Positions 7,379 to 16,860 of a stretch of DNA of 64,000 nucleotides are shown here, in pieces (position 1 is the first letter of the stretch; every line of letters starts with the position of its first letter). The DNA lies in contig CAAGKM010000043.1 in NCBI GenBank assembly GCA_900770395.1, positions 124,001-188,000 on the forward strand. Direction: 5' to 3'. Both the position numbers and the translations under genes were made by a program. The stretch is from an uncultured Prevotella sp. GTDB lineage: Bacteria; Bacteroidota; Bacteroidia; Bacteroidales; Bacteroidaceae. The notes beneath the pieces were generated by a model. The model was given only the letters and a program-made list of their open reading frames with translations, was not told the DNA's origin and did not search any database.

Positions 7379-8719
7379 ATGATAGACACATCTGTTTTTC
7401 AGGGTAAGAAAGCAAGATATTTCACGCTTGGCTGCAAGCTCAACTTTGCCGAGACATCCACGTTTGGTGACATGCTGCGGCAAATGGGAGTGGTGACAGC
7501 CCGTGATGGCGAGGCGGCGGACATATGTCTGATAAACACTTGTAGCGTGACTGATGTTGCTGATCATAAGTGTCGGCAGACCATCCACCGCATGGTGCGC
7601 CAGAATCCTGGGGCGTTCGTTGTGGTGACAGGCTGTTATGCCCAGCTGCAGGGTGAGAAGATAAGCCAGTTTGACGGTGTGGACCTTGTGCTTGGCAGCA
7701 ATGAGAAAGCAAACCTCATACAGTTTCTATCAGAGAAATGGGTGGAGAAGGGCGCCGACAACCTGCACCAGCACTACTCTGTGAAGACAAAGGACATAAA
7801 GAGTTTTGCGCCGAGTTGCGCAAGGGGCAACCGCACACGCTATTTTCTGAAGGTGCAGGACGGCTGTGACTATTTTTGCACTTACTGCACCATACCCATA
7901 GCGCGTGGCTTCAGCCGCAACCCGAGCATTGCATCATTGGTGGAGCAGGCGCGGCAGGCGGCTGCCGATGGTGGCAAGGAGATTGTGCTCACGGGAGTGA
8001 ACATAGGCGACTTTGGCAAGACCACGGGCGAGAGATTTGTTGACCTCGTTAAAGCTCTCGACACAGTGGAGGGAGTGCGCCGTTACCGTATAAGCAGTTT
8101 GGAGCCCGACCTTATCAGCGACGAGTTGATTGACTTCTGCGCCCGGAGCAAGGCGTTTATGCCGCATTTCCACATACCTCTGCAGAGTGGCAGTGACACT
8201 GTGCTTAAACTCATGCACCGTCATTACGACACCGCCCTCTTTGCGGAGAAGATACGGAGGATAAAAAGCGTGATGCCTGATGCCTTCATCGGTGTGGACG
8301 TTATGGTGGGATGTCGTGGTGAGACCGGGGAGTGTTTTGCCGACACCTACAATTTCCTTTCGACGCTTGATGTCACTCAGTTGCATGTGTTCCCCTACAG
8401 CGAGCGTCCTGGCACGGCGGCATTGAAAATCGCTCATGTGGTGGATGAGGCTGAGAAGAAGGAGCGCTGCCGCAGGCTGCTCATGCTGTCGGACGAGAAG
8501 ACGCACGCCTTCTATGAGCGTCACATCGGCAAGGAGGCGGATGTGCTGTTTGAGAAAGCCTCAAGGGGTAAGGCTATGCACGGCTTCACCGATAATTATG
8601 TGAGGGTGGAGTTGCCGGCGTCAGTTGCCCGTGAGGAGTACGACAATGAGATACTGCGTGTGCGTCTTGGAGAGTTCAATCACGACAGGACCGCACTGAA
8701 GATTGACACCTTATTATAA
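7379..8719 (+). CDS. mtaB: tRNA t6A37 methylthiotransferase (MiaB-like)
   Basis: Radical-SAM enzyme that converts t6A37 of tRNA to ms2t6A. 446 residues from the ATG at 7379. The N-terminal UPF0004 domain has the three auxiliary-cluster cysteines at 19 (TLGCKLN), 55 (NTCSVT) and 86 (GCYAQ). The radical-SAM motif CDYFCTYC has Cys at 163, 167 and 170. A TRAM-like region ends the protein. The LGCKLN and CYAQL variants fit the MtaB subfamily rather than MiaB or RimO. Codons upstream of 7379 lie before or within the promoter. A glycosyltransferase follows after 17 nt and is probably cotranscribed. Confidence 0.93.
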   Translation: MIDTSVFQGKKARYFTLGCKLNFAETSTFGDMLRQMGVVTARDGEAADICLINTCSVTDVADHKCRQTIHRMVRQNPGAFVVVTGCYAQLQGEKISQFDGVDLVLGSNEKANLIQFLSEKWVEKGADNLHQHYSVKTKDIKSFAPSCARGNRTRYFLKVQDGCDYFCTYCTIPIARGFSRNPSIASLVEQARQAAADGGKEIVLTGVNIGDFGKTTGERFVDLVKALDTVEGVRRYRISSLEPDLISDELIDFCARSKAFMPHFHIPLQSGSDTVLKLMHRHYDTALFAEKIRRIKSVMPDAFIGVDVMVGCRGETGECFADTYNFLSTLDVTQLHVFPYSERPGTAALKIAHVVDEAEKKERCRRLLMLSDEKTHAFYERHIGKEADVLFEKASRGKAMHGFTDNYVRVELPASVAREEYDNEILRVRLGEFNHDRTALKIDTLL

Positions 8720-8736
8720 TATATAAATATAAAAAA

Positions 8737-9750
8737 ATGGACAAGCTGGCTGTTGTAATCCTTAACTGGAATGGTATCGGGATGCTCAGAGAATATCTGC
8801 CCAAGGTGGTGCTCTACTCTCGTGACGATGCGACTGTGTATGTTGCCGACAATGCCTCTACGGATGGCTCGGTGGATATGTTACGCCGCGAGTTTCCCGA
8901 TGTTAGGTTAATCGTGCTCGACCGTAACTATGGTTTTGCCGAGGGCTACAACAGGGCGCTGAGACAGATAAGTGCAGAATATTATCTGCTCCTGAACAGT
9001 GACATTGAGGTTGACCATCATTGGCTCACTCCGATGGTTGAGTTTATGGATGTACACAGCGATGTGGCTGCATGCCAGCCCAAGCTGCTCAGCATTTTTG
9101 ACCGTGACTGTTTCGAGTATGCCGGCGCTGCCGGAGGATTCATCGACCGTTACGGTTATCCTTACTGCCGTGGCAGGGTGTTTGACACAGTGGAGCGTGA
9201 CAACGGACAATATGACTATGTGCAGGAACTGCACTGGGCGACGGGTGCGGCGCTGATGATACGCAGTGCCGACTATTGGGCTGTCGGCGGACTCGACGGG
9301 CGTTTCTTTGCCCACAATGAGGAAATCGACCTTTGCTGGCGGCTCCGCATCATGGGGCACCGCATTGTGTGCATTCCCGACAGCACTGTATATCATGTTG
9401 GCGGCGGCACGCTGCCCAAGAGCAATCCGCGGAAGACTTTCCTCAACTTCCGCAACAACCTCACCATGCTCTATAAATGTTTGCCCGACAGTGAGTTGGA
9501 TATGGTTATGCTTGTCCGCTTCTTTCTCGACTGGATTGCCGCCTTTGAGATGCTGTTGCTCAAGCGCAGTTGGGGTGACTTCAAGGCTGTTGTCAGTGCC
9601 CGCATTGCCTTCCGCCGCTGGCGCAAGGATTTTAATGCCGACCGCCGCCGCATACAGGCTGAGAGGGTGGGGGAGGCTCCTCTCTCGCCTATGTCTGTGC
9701 TTTGGCAGTATTATGCCAAGGGCAGGAAGGTGTTTTCGAAGTTGCCGTAG
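8737..9750 (+). CDS. Family 2 glycosyltransferase
   Basis: 337 residues, GT-A fold. N-terminus VVILNWNGIGML, nucleotide-binding ADNASTDGS (residues 37-45), the DxD-type metal site in LLNSDIEVD (about residue 90), and HNEEIDLCWR with the probable catalytic acidic residues (about residue 190). This pattern is typical of rhamnosyl- or galactofuranosyl-type transferases for surface polysaccharide, but the donor cannot be read from sequence. There is no signal peptide; a hydrophobic patch near the C-terminus may bind the membrane. Probably in one transcript with mtaB. Confidence 0.88.
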   Translation: MDKLAVVILNWNGIGMLREYLPKVVLYSRDDATVYVADNASTDGSVDMLRREFPDVRLIVLDRNYGFAEGYNRALRQISAEYYLLLNSDIEVDHHWLTPMVEFMDVHSDVAACQPKLLSIFDRDCFEYAGAAGGFIDRYGYPYCRGRVFDTVERDNGQYDYVQELHWATGAALMIRSADYWAVGGLDGRFFAHNEEIDLCWRLRIMGHRIVCIPDSTVYHVGGGTLPKSNPRKTFLNFRNNLTMLYKCLPDSELDMVMLVRFFLDWIAAFEMLLLKRSWGDFKAVVSARIAFRRWRKDFNADRRRIQAERVGEAPLSPMSVLWQYYAKGRKVFSKLP

Positions 9751-9804
9751 ATTAGGATAGGGGTGTTGCGAATTGTTTACGGGCTGAATTTATGCTGTTT
9801 TTTG

Positions 9805-9884
9805 AGGAGTTGACTCCTATCGCCTTAGGAGTTGACTTCTATTGGCTTAGGAGTTAACTCCTCGGGCTGTAGGAGTCAACTCCT
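9805..9884. repeat. Phased palindrome array B (4 units, 22-bp period)
   Basis: Four 14-bp palindromes start at 9805, 9827, 9849 and 9871, exactly 22 bp apart: AGGAGTTGACTCCT, AGGAGTTGACTTCT, AGGAGTTAACTCCT and AGGAGTCAACTCCT. They are separated by three different 8-bp spacers (ATCGCCTT, ATTGGCTT, CGGGCTGT). The last unit is followed by TTTTTT. It lies between two convergent genes. Confidence 0.95.
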
Positions 9885-9942
9885 TTTTTGGGGGCTTTCA
9901 TGTATATGAAGAACGATAGAATTTTGATACTAATAGAAAAAC

Positions 9943-9970
9943 AAAAGGTACGGGAATGTCCGTACCTTTT
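9943..9970. terminator. Bidirectional intrinsic terminator
   Basis: Perfect 11-bp stem (AAAAGGTACGG / CCGTACCTTTT) around a 6-nt loop, with A-rich and T-rich flanks, between the convergent glycosyltransferase and alpha-galactosidase genes. Confidence 0.88.
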
Positions 9971-9995
9971 TGGTTGTGTATTGTGAGAAATGTTG

Positions 9996-12191
9996 TCAGT
10001 TGGCAGTCACTCTCAGCACGCGGCTTGCCCATGCTGTGCGCTTGTGGTAATCCACGTTGTGCTCGTAGGGAATCTCAAGACCGTCGTTCATGAGATATGC
10101 GCCGCTGAACTGCTTGCCCTCGAAGGCGAGCGGAGTGTTGTCTATGCGGTTGAGCTCGTGGATGGTGTAAGTCTTGTTGGGGTCGAGACCAGCCATCTTG
10201 ATGCGCGGCAGGTGTTGGTTGCAGAATGTCTCGGTCTTCCACCAGTAGAACACTGCATCGTCCTTCTTGTCAGTGACATACATGAGCGATGCGACACCCT
10301 TGTTGTCGTAGGGCGACTGCAGACGGTAGATGTTGCCGAACTGTACGATGGGGCGAATCTGCTTGTACTCACTGATGGCGTTGCGGCATAGGGTCTTCTC
10401 CTCATCGGTCATGTTCTTTGGCTGAATCTCCATGCCGAGACGTCCGCTCATAGCCACGTCGATGCGGTATTTCAGCGGTATCACACGGAAAGTCTGATGG
10501 TTGGGCGCTGCAGAGATGTGGCTTGCCATGGCTATGGCAGGGAAGAAGTAGCTTGTGCCCCACTGCATGTATATGCGCTGCAGGGCATCGGTGTTGTCGC
10601 TCACCCAGAACTCGTCGAAATAAGGCAGCACGCCCCAGTTGGCACGTCCGCCGCCGCTGGCGCACGCCTGTATTGTAAGCTCGGGATACTTTGCGCGGAT
10701 GCGCTGGCATACCTTTTCAAATCCACGGTGGTATTCTATGTAAAGGTGGCTCTGCCTGTCGGCTGGCAGATACTGCGAGCCGTGATTCATTATAGGCATG
10801 TTGGCATCCCACTTGATGTAGTCGATTTCGGGATATTTTGTCATTAGCTCGTCAACCACGCCGAAACAGAAGTCCTGCACTTTGGGATTAGCCATGTCGA
10901 GCACTAATTGTGTGCCGCCGCGTCCGAGCACAGCGTCACGGTTGGCAGGCTTGAGCACCCAGTCGGGATGCTTCTCATATAGTTCGCTGGTGGTGTTGGT
11001 CATTTCAGGCTCAATCCAGATGCCGAACTTAACGCCGTTCTTCTTGGCGTCGCGAATGAGTCCCTCAATGCCCTCGGGCAGCTTGCGGGTGTCCACCTGC
11101 CAGTCGCCGAGTGAAGAGTTGTCGGTGAGCCGTGGATATTTCACTCCAAACCATCCGTCGTCCATCACAAACAGCTCGCCGCCCATGGATGCAATGTCTG
11201 CCATCATCTGGTCCATGCCCTTCTGGTTGATGTCGAAGTAAACGCCCTCCCACGAGTTGAGCAGAATCTTGCGCTCCTTGTTGCCGTTGGCAAGGTGGGT
11301 GAGGCGTCCCCAGCGGTGGATGTTGCGGCTTGCTCCGCTCAGTCCCTCGGGGCTGAATGTCAGAGCCAGGTGTGGAGTGGCAAATGTCTCGCCGCTCTTA
11401 AGGCTGTATGCCGAATTGCTTTCATCGATGCCGGCAAAAAAGTGGTGATAGTCATCATCGTGAGTCTCCACACGCAGACAGTAGTTGCCGCTGTAGCACA
11501 GGGCAGCTGCAATGGTGCGTCCGCTGTTCTCCTGTGGCTGTCCGTCGAGCGAGAGCATCACCTCAGCGTGGTCGGTGTGCGAGTTGCGCGCGCCGTCGCG
11601 GTTCTTTATCACCTTCATGTCAGGAGTGAGTGGTTCCTGACTCACCCTTCCCTCATTTGCCCATGAGCCGTAGAGATGAGATATCCACACGTTGCCGCGG
11701 CGCACAGGCAGCTGAGCCGACGCAAATTTGGTGAGCGTCACGTTTTTTTTCTCGCTGTGGCGTATCTCAGTCCATGCCTCAATCACGTCAAGCCCGTCGG
11801 TGGTCATGTAGTTGAGGGTGATGAACAGCGGATAAGCCTTGTCCTTGAGAGTGATGGTGTAGGTGGTGCGGTTGTCTGCGGTAGACTTTGCGATGTCAGT
11901 CACCACTGCCTCTGTGCTCATGTTTCCGTCGCCGTGTGTGGCGGCAAAGGCAGGCTCAGCAGGGCAGTTCATGCCGTAGAGCGGATATGCCTCCTCGCCC
12001 TTTTCGGTGGCGGCGAGAGTATTGGCATCGGCATCGCTCACGCGCGTACCATAATATAAATAGGTGACTCTGGAGCCTTTCTCGGCGTTGAGCACCATCG
12101 ATGTGCGGGGCGTGGTGATGTTTATCACGTCGGCCCATGCTGCCGACGCCATGAGCGCCGACACTGCTGTAATGAATAGTTTTTTTGTCAT
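9996..12191 (-). CDS. Alpha-galactosidase, GH36
   Basis: 731 residues with a signal peptide (TKKLFITAVSALMASAAWA), so periplasmic. Order: N-terminal beta-sandwich (about 25-310), (beta/alpha)8 barrel (about 315-640), C-terminal beta domain. Catalytic motifs of GH36 are present: nucleophile Asp in YIKWDANMP, acid/base Asp in SDNTDALQR, and CASGGGR before it, plus WEGVYFDIN and DDGWFG at the barrel entry. It removes terminal alpha-1,6-galactose from melibiose, raffinose-type oligosaccharides or galactomannan. It stands alone, 89 bp downstream of radA on the same strand; no clear promoter of its own. Link to the fructan locus (raffinose is a galactosylated sucrose) is possible but only inferred. 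Confidence 0.93.
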   Translation of the reverse strand: MTKKLFITAVSALMASAAWADVINITTPRTSMVLNAEKGSRVTYLYYGTRVSDADANTLAATEKGEEAYPLYGMNCPAEPAFAATHGDGNMSTEAVVTDIAKSTADNRTTYTITLKDKAYPLFITLNYMTTDGLDVIEAWTEIRHSEKKNVTLTKFASAQLPVRRGNVWISHLYGSWANEGRVSQEPLTPDMKVIKNRDGARNSHTDHAEVMLSLDGQPQENSGRTIAAALCYSGNYCLRVETHDDDYHHFFAGIDESNSAYSLKSGETFATPHLALTFSPEGLSGASRNIHRWGRLTHLANGNKERKILLNSWEGVYFDINQKGMDQMMADIASMGGELFVMDDGWFGVKYPRLTDNSSLGDWQVDTRKLPEGIEGLIRDAKKNGVKFGIWIEPEMTNTTSELYEKHPDWVLKPANRDAVLGRGGTQLVLDMANPKVQDFCFGVVDELMTKYPEIDYIKWDANMPIMNHGSQYLPADRQSHLYIEYHRGFEKVCQRIRAKYPELTIQACASGGGRANWGVLPYFDEFWVSDNTDALQRIYMQWGTSYFFPAIAMASHISAAPNHQTFRVIPLKYRIDVAMSGRLGMEIQPKNMTDEEKTLCRNAISEYKQIRPIVQFGNIYRLQSPYDNKGVASLMYVTDKKDDAVFYWWKTETFCNQHLPRIKMAGLDPNKTYTIHELNRIDNTPLAFEGKQFSGAYLMNDGLEIPYEHNVDYHKRTAWASRVLRVTAN

Positions 12192-12239
12192 GATAGTTAT
12201 TTTTTAGAAAATTATTTTTAATGTTTTTACTATTGGGCT

Positions 12240-12266
12240 GTCGGACCTGTCGGACTTGTCTGACTG
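12240..12266. repeat. Tandem 9-bp repeat, three units
   Basis: TGTCGGACC, TGTCGGACT and TGTCTGACT in the 89-bp gap between radA and the alpha-galactosidase gene. The same nonamer recurs inside the regulator gene at 18567-18611 and at 49443-49490. Confidence 0.8.
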
Positions 12267-12280
12267 GGCGGCTGGGAGCG

Positions 12281-13687
12281 CTACCCGAACAGTGCCCTCA
12301 GCGCCTCCTCCACCTTTGCCACGGGATGCAGCTCGATGTTGAACTTTCTGGGGTTGATTCCCTGCATGCTGTAGCGGGGGATTATAATGTGGGAGAATCC
12401 CAATCGCTGTGCCTCGCTGATGCGTTGTTCTATGCGGCTCACGGGGCGCACCTCGCCGCTCAGTCCCACCTCGCCTGCCATGCACCAGCCAGGTTCGATG
12501 GGAGTGTCGACATTGCTTGAGAGTACGGCTGCGATGATGCTCAGGTCAAGCGCAAGGTCGGTGACGCGCAGTCCACCGGCTATGTTGATGAACACATCTT
12601 TTTGCGCCAACTTGAAGCCTACACGTTTCTCGAGCACTGCGAGCAGCATGTTCAGACGGCGCTGGTCGAAGCCTGTGGCGCTGCGTTGCGGGGTGCCGTA
12701 GGCTGCTGTGGATACAAGTGCCTGAGTCTCGACCAGAAATGGGCGCACACCCTCGATGGTGCTGCTTATTGCCACGCCCGATAGTCCCTCGTGGTCCTGT
12801 GTGAGCAGCAGTTCCGACGGGTTGCTTACAGGGCGCAGTCCAGTCTGCTGCATCTCATAGATGCCCAGCTCGCTGGTGCTTCCGAAACGGTTCTTAATGC
12901 TTCGCAGTATGCGGTAGAGATATTGTCGGTCGCCCTCAAACTGTATCACGGTGTCGACAATGTGCTCAAGAATCTTTGGTCCCGCAAGCGTTCCCTCCTT
13001 GTTTATATGTCCGATGAGAATCACGGGTATGCCGCTGCTCTTGGCAAAGCGGAGCAGGGCTGAGGCGCATTCACGTATCTGGCTCACGCTGCCCGGCGAT
13101 GACTCCACGTCCTCGGTGTATATGGTCTGTATGGAGTCAATCACAATCATCTCAGGCATGATGTCGCGCACTTGCTCGAATATGTTCTCCAGTGAGGTCT
13201 CGCATAATATCTGGCACATCTGACTCTCCTCACCGGCAAGACGGTTGGCGCGCATCTTCAGCTGATGTGCGCTTTCCTCACCGCTGATGTAGAGAATGCG
13301 GCGCTGGGGCATGTTGAGTATAGTTTGCAATGTAAGAGTGCTCTTGCCAATGCCAGGCTCACCGCCAAGAAGTACAATGCTGCCTGGCACCAGTCCGCCG
13401 CCAAGCACACGGTTGAGTTCGGCATCGCACATATCAATGCGCGGGTCATCTTTTGTGCTTATATCGCGGAGCATTTGCGGACGGTTGCTACTGCCCGACA
13501 CCCCCACGCCGCCACCTTTTCGCATGCTCATGGCGGTATTGCGTGCTGCCTTCTGACCAGTGTCGTTGCCGGCTATGCGGATTTCCTTGAAAGTGTTCCA
13601 CTGACCGCATGACGGGCACTTGCCAATCCATTTCGGCGACTCCTGACCACAGTTGTCGCAAACGTATGCTGTCTTTTCTTTTGCCAT
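12281..13687 (-). CDS. radA: DNA repair protein RadA
   Basis: 468 residues from the ATG at 13687 (Met before AKEKTAYVCDNCG); a longer frame to 13792 would start upstream of the promoter. N-terminal C4 zinc finger (CDNCG...CPSCG), RecA-like ATPase with Walker A GGEPGIGKST, the RadA-specific KNRFGS motif, and a C-terminal Lon-protease-like domain without protease function. RadA promotes branch migration during homologous recombination. Length and motifs are complete. Confidence 0.97.
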   Translation of the reverse strand: MAKEKTAYVCDNCGQESPKWIGKCPSCGQWNTFKEIRIAGNDTGQKAARNTAMSMRKGGGVGVSGSSNRPQMLRDISTKDDPRIDMCDAELNRVLGGGLVPGSIVLLGGEPGIGKSTLTLQTILNMPQRRILYISGEESAHQLKMRANRLAGEESQMCQILCETSLENIFEQVRDIMPEMIVIDSIQTIYTEDVESSPGSVSQIRECASALLRFAKSSGIPVILIGHINKEGTLAGPKILEHIVDTVIQFEGDRQYLYRILRSIKNRFGSTSELGIYEMQQTGLRPVSNPSELLLTQDHEGLSGVAISSTIEGVRPFLVETQALVSTAAYGTPQRSATGFDQRRLNMLLAVLEKRVGFKLAQKDVFINIAGGLRVTDLALDLSIIAAVLSSNVDTPIEPGWCMAGEVGLSGEVRPVSRIEQRISEAQRLGFSHIIIPRYSMQGINPRKFNIELHPVAKVEEALRALFG

Positions 13688-13695
13688 ATCGCATG

Positions 13696-13743
13696 CAAAT
13701 TTATTAAAAATATTTGGAATAACAAATTTTTTTTGTACTTTTG
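13696..13743. promoter_or_regulatory. Divergent promoters for radA and the lipoprotein gene
   Basis: Minus strand: TAAATTTG (13703-13696) with TTTG at 13726-13723. Plus strand: TACTTTTG (13736-13743) with TTTG at 13713-13716. Both have 23 bp between element starts, and the two -33 elements overlap in one 60-bp region. Predicted transcription starts fall at, or within a few bases of, the two ATG codons (13687 and 13748), so both mRNAs could be leaderless or nearly so. Confidence 0.65.
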
Positions 13744-13747
13744 CAGT

Positions 13748-14677
13748 ATGAAAACAGGAAAAGTATTTTTTTTTGCAATTATAGTATTCCAAGTGTTGTT
13801 CCAGTCATGCGGTATGTCGTATGACGAGCAGCGTCGTCTGAACAGGCAAGAGCGTCAGCGCTTAGCACGTGAGGACTCCGCCGCATTCAAGGTGGCAGTG
13901 CTGCCTACGATAGACTGCCTGCCGGTGCTTGTGGCTAAATATCATAATCTTTATGACACCGCAAAAGTGGACTTAAGGCTTAGGGCGTTCTCCGCCCAAA
14001 TGGACTGCGACACCGCCTTAATCAACTGTCGTGTGGAGGCAGGTGTGACCGACCTTGTGAGGATGGAGCGCATGCGGAAGCTCGGAACTGAGCTACATTG
14101 TCTCTCTGCCACTGGAGCATACTGGCAACTCATAGGCAACCGGCATTCACGAATAAAGCAGCTCAAGCAGATGGACGACAAGATGATGGCGATGACACGC
14201 TACAGTGTGACTGACATGTTAGGCGACATGGCGGTGGATAGTGTGAAGCTGAAGAGCGAGCGTGTGTTCCGCATTCAGATAAATGATGTGCGCCTGCGCT
14301 TGAAGATGCTGGAGAACAATGAGATGGATGTGATGTGGCTGCCCGAGCCGCAAGCCACAAGGGCAAGGCTACTGAAGCATAATGTGATTGTAGACTCACG
14401 GAAGATGGACGTTATGGCAGGAGCGATTGTGGTGAGAAAGAGTGTGTTTGATGACAAGAGCCGCAAACCTCAGATAGAGGCTTTTGTAAAGGCTTATAAC
14501 GCAGCCGTGGACTCTATAGATAAGTTTGGGCTGCAACGCTATGGCGATCTTGTGGTGAAATATTGTGCCGTGGACGAGAAGACCATTGCGGGACTACCGA
14601 AGAACTTGAGGTTCAAGCACATTGCGGCACCAAGGGAGAAAGACCTGGAAATGGCAAGGAAATACATAAACCAATAA
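13748..14677 (+). CDS. Lipoprotein resembling periplasmic substrate-binding proteins
   Basis: 309 residues from the ATG at 13748, placed right after the promoter. Signal peptide KTGKVFFFAIIVFQVLFQSC with lipobox Cys at 20. The mature region starts with a basic helix (RRLNRQERQRLARED) then FKVAVLPTIDCLPVLVAKYHNLYD, a pattern seen at the start of NMT1/SBP-type binding folds, with the two-lobed organisation suggested by DVMWLPEPQATRA midway. No transporter gene is adjacent. It overlaps the next gene by one base (TAATG), so the two are translationally coupled and probably work together. Ligand unknown. Confidence 0.7.
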   Translation: MKTGKVFFFAIIVFQVLFQSCGMSYDEQRRLNRQERQRLAREDSAAFKVAVLPTIDCLPVLVAKYHNLYDTAKVDLRLRAFSAQMDCDTALINCRVEAGVTDLVRMERMRKLGTELHCLSATGAYWQLIGNRHSRIKQLKQMDDKMMAMTRYSVTDMLGDMAVDSVKLKSERVFRIQINDVRLRLKMLENNEMDVMWLPEPQATRARLLKHNVIVDSRKMDVMAGAIVVRKSVFDDKSRKPQIEAFVKAYNAAVDSIDKFGLQRYGDLVVKYCAVDEKTIAGLPKNLRFKHIAAPREKDLEMARKYINQ

Positions 14678-16860
14678 TGAAAACTGTTATGAGAAGAGAC
14701 AATTTATTTGCCAGCATATTGAAGAAGGACAAGGAGTTTATCCTCAGCAATGCAATTGATGAGGTGGAGAATGCCTTGTACACCTATCCCAAAATACAGG
14801 GAATGGACGATCTCACGGCAATACGTGAGGATTTCGACCGCATGAAGGACTATTGGCTGAAAGGCTATCCCGATGACAACAGGCAGCAAATCTATGACCG
14901 GCTTGTGGCACGCATGCAGCGTCTTGTGATGGATGTGGAACGGAGGATAACGCTTTATGGAAAATCAGGTGACACCCGCGACATTCAGGATAAAGTTGCG
15001 GTAATGGAAAGCCTGAGAATACCAGAGAACATAAAGGAAAAGCTGGAGCATTTCGTAACAGAGCTTGCTATGGTTGACTTGATGCCTGCCGACAAGCGTG
15101 AGGCAAAGGAGACAGAACTGCTTAAGGAGAAGTTTCATTTCTTGGAATGGACGTATGACGCCATTCTCTTGTCGCCGCAGTGGAGTGAGGAGGATGCACT
15201 GAAAATGGAGGAGCTGTTTCTCTCGCCCCTCATCGACAGTTTCTCGCAGCAGGCGCTCATTCCTGCAATAATTCTTGGATGCTGCATCTGGTTTGACTTC
15301 AGAAAAGAGCGCATGCTTATAAACGTCTACATGAAGTCAACGGATGAGCAGGTGAGACAGCGTGCATTGGTGGGACTTGCTCTCGCAATGGACAGCATGC
15401 AATACCGGCTTGCTGATGCGGAGCACGAGAATCCCATAGAAAAAATGCTTGAGAGCGAGCGGAGTGTGAAGGAACTCAGAGACTTGCAGATGCAGCTGGC
15501 TATGGCACAGCTGGCTGAGCGCGACAAGGACGTGATGGAGAAGCAGATTATCCCTAATATTATGAACAACTCGTCGATAACGTTTAAAAACGGTGCCTTT
15601 GAGGAGGTTGACGAGGACAGTACCGAGGATATTCTTGACCCTGAAGCCGCCGACAGAAGACGGGAGAACTTGGAGAGTACGGTACACATGATGCAGAGAT
15701 TATACAAGAGCGGACGGGATATTTATTATGGCAGTTTTATGCACATGAAGAGATTTCCGTTTTTCGACAGGATGGTAAACTGGACATTGCCTTACACACG
15801 GCTTAATCCTGCTGTCATGGGCTTGGACAGCAGGATAAGCAGGATTCTTGCCATCAGTGCTGAGCACAGTCAGCTGTGTGACAGCGACAGCTATTCGTTT
15901 CTGCTTTCGATGAAGGGGACAATGCCCAAGATGCCTGAGGCGATGATAGAGAGCATGAACAGCATGATCAACGTGCCGGAGCCAGACAAGAGTACTATGA
16001 AACCCGCTGCCATACGCCGCAATCTCATACAGAATATCTACCGGTTAGTTCACATCTCGCCCAACCATACAATGTTTCCCGAGTTATTCGCAAATGTAGA
16101 GGAGTGTGATGGTGTGCCGCCATTCCTGTTTTTTGCACAGCCGGTGTTTGCCGACACAGTGCTGATGAGGAAATGGGGCGTGGCTGTGGCGATGGTGCTT
16201 AACAGCAGGGGCAAAGAGGATGATGCTCGTATGATAATGAAAAGCTATGACAAGATGGAGCACTCGTTTGAGAGCGCATGTTTTATGGCTGACTTGTATT
16301 ATTCAAACGTGGAGCGCCATCTGGAGGAGGCAATGACATTCAAGCGGGACGACAATGTGATGTGCAGGCTGGCAAGATGTTACACAAGCGGGAATAATGC
16401 CGATAAGTGGGATGAGGGCATGGGGATGCTCAATGAGCTGTTGGAAAGAAATCCTAATAACATTGATGCTCTGAAAAACAAGGGCTTTGCACTGGCAAAT
16501 ATTGAGGAAAGTTATGAAGAGGCTAAGGCTTTGCTCTACAAGGTGAATTATGAGAGTCCTGATGATATGGTTGTGTGTTCCGTCCTTGGACGTCTGCTGA
16601 TGAGGATGGGAAATGCCGAGCAGGCATGCGCCATGTATGAGAAAATATACAATCAAGACACTAAGGACATCCCCAACAGAATATACTACGGCATCGGACT
16701 GTTGGCATGCCGTAGGTTTGAGGATGCCATAGAGGTTTTGGATATGGTAGGAAACACGTTGCCGTTGCTCTCCATTGACGAGGAAAAAGATGACCTCGTG
16801 AAGTGTGGAATCACACCACTTGAGATAAAGCTGTTCAAGGCGTCGCTGAAGGGAAATTAA
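14677..16860 (+). CDS. Large TPR-repeat protein, unknown function
   Basis: 727 residues from the ATG at 14677, whose A is the last base of the upstream stop codon. No signal peptide and no membrane segment, so cytoplasmic. The first 450 residues are helical and acidic (for example EEVDEDSTEDILDPEAADRR) and match nothing I recognise. Residues about 560-690 contain tetratricopeptide-like repeats (LLERNPNNIDALKNKGFALA; VCSVLGRLLMRMGNAEQACA; RIYYGIGLLACRRFEDAIEV). TPRs usually hold protein complexes together; the coupled lipoprotein may be a partner, although the two proteins would lie on opposite sides of the inner membrane. Stop codons overlap (TTAA) with the convergent gene. Confidence 0.8.
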   Translation: MKTVMRRDNLFASILKKDKEFILSNAIDEVENALYTYPKIQGMDDLTAIREDFDRMKDYWLKGYPDDNRQQIYDRLVARMQRLVMDVERRITLYGKSGDTRDIQDKVAVMESLRIPENIKEKLEHFVTELAMVDLMPADKREAKETELLKEKFHFLEWTYDAILLSPQWSEEDALKMEELFLSPLIDSFSQQALIPAIILGCCIWFDFRKERMLINVYMKSTDEQVRQRALVGLALAMDSMQYRLADAEHENPIEKMLESERSVKELRDLQMQLAMAQLAERDKDVMEKQIIPNIMNNSSITFKNGAFEEVDEDSTEDILDPEAADRRRENLESTVHMMQRLYKSGRDIYYGSFMHMKRFPFFDRMVNWTLPYTRLNPAVMGLDSRISRILAISAEHSQLCDSDSYSFLLSMKGTMPKMPEAMIESMNSMINVPEPDKSTMKPAAIRRNLIQNIYRLVHISPNHTMFPELFANVEECDGVPPFLFFAQPVFADTVLMRKWGVAVAMVLNSRGKEDDARMIMKSYDKMEHSFESACFMADLYYSNVERHLEEAMTFKRDDNVMCRLARCYTSGNNADKWDEGMGMLNELLERNPNNIDALKNKGFALANIEESYEEAKALLYKVNYESPDDMVVCSVLGRLLMRMGNAEQACAMYEKIYNQDTKDIPNRIYYGIGLLACRRFEDAIEVLDMVGNTLPLLSIDEEKDDLVKCGITPLEIKLFKASLKGN

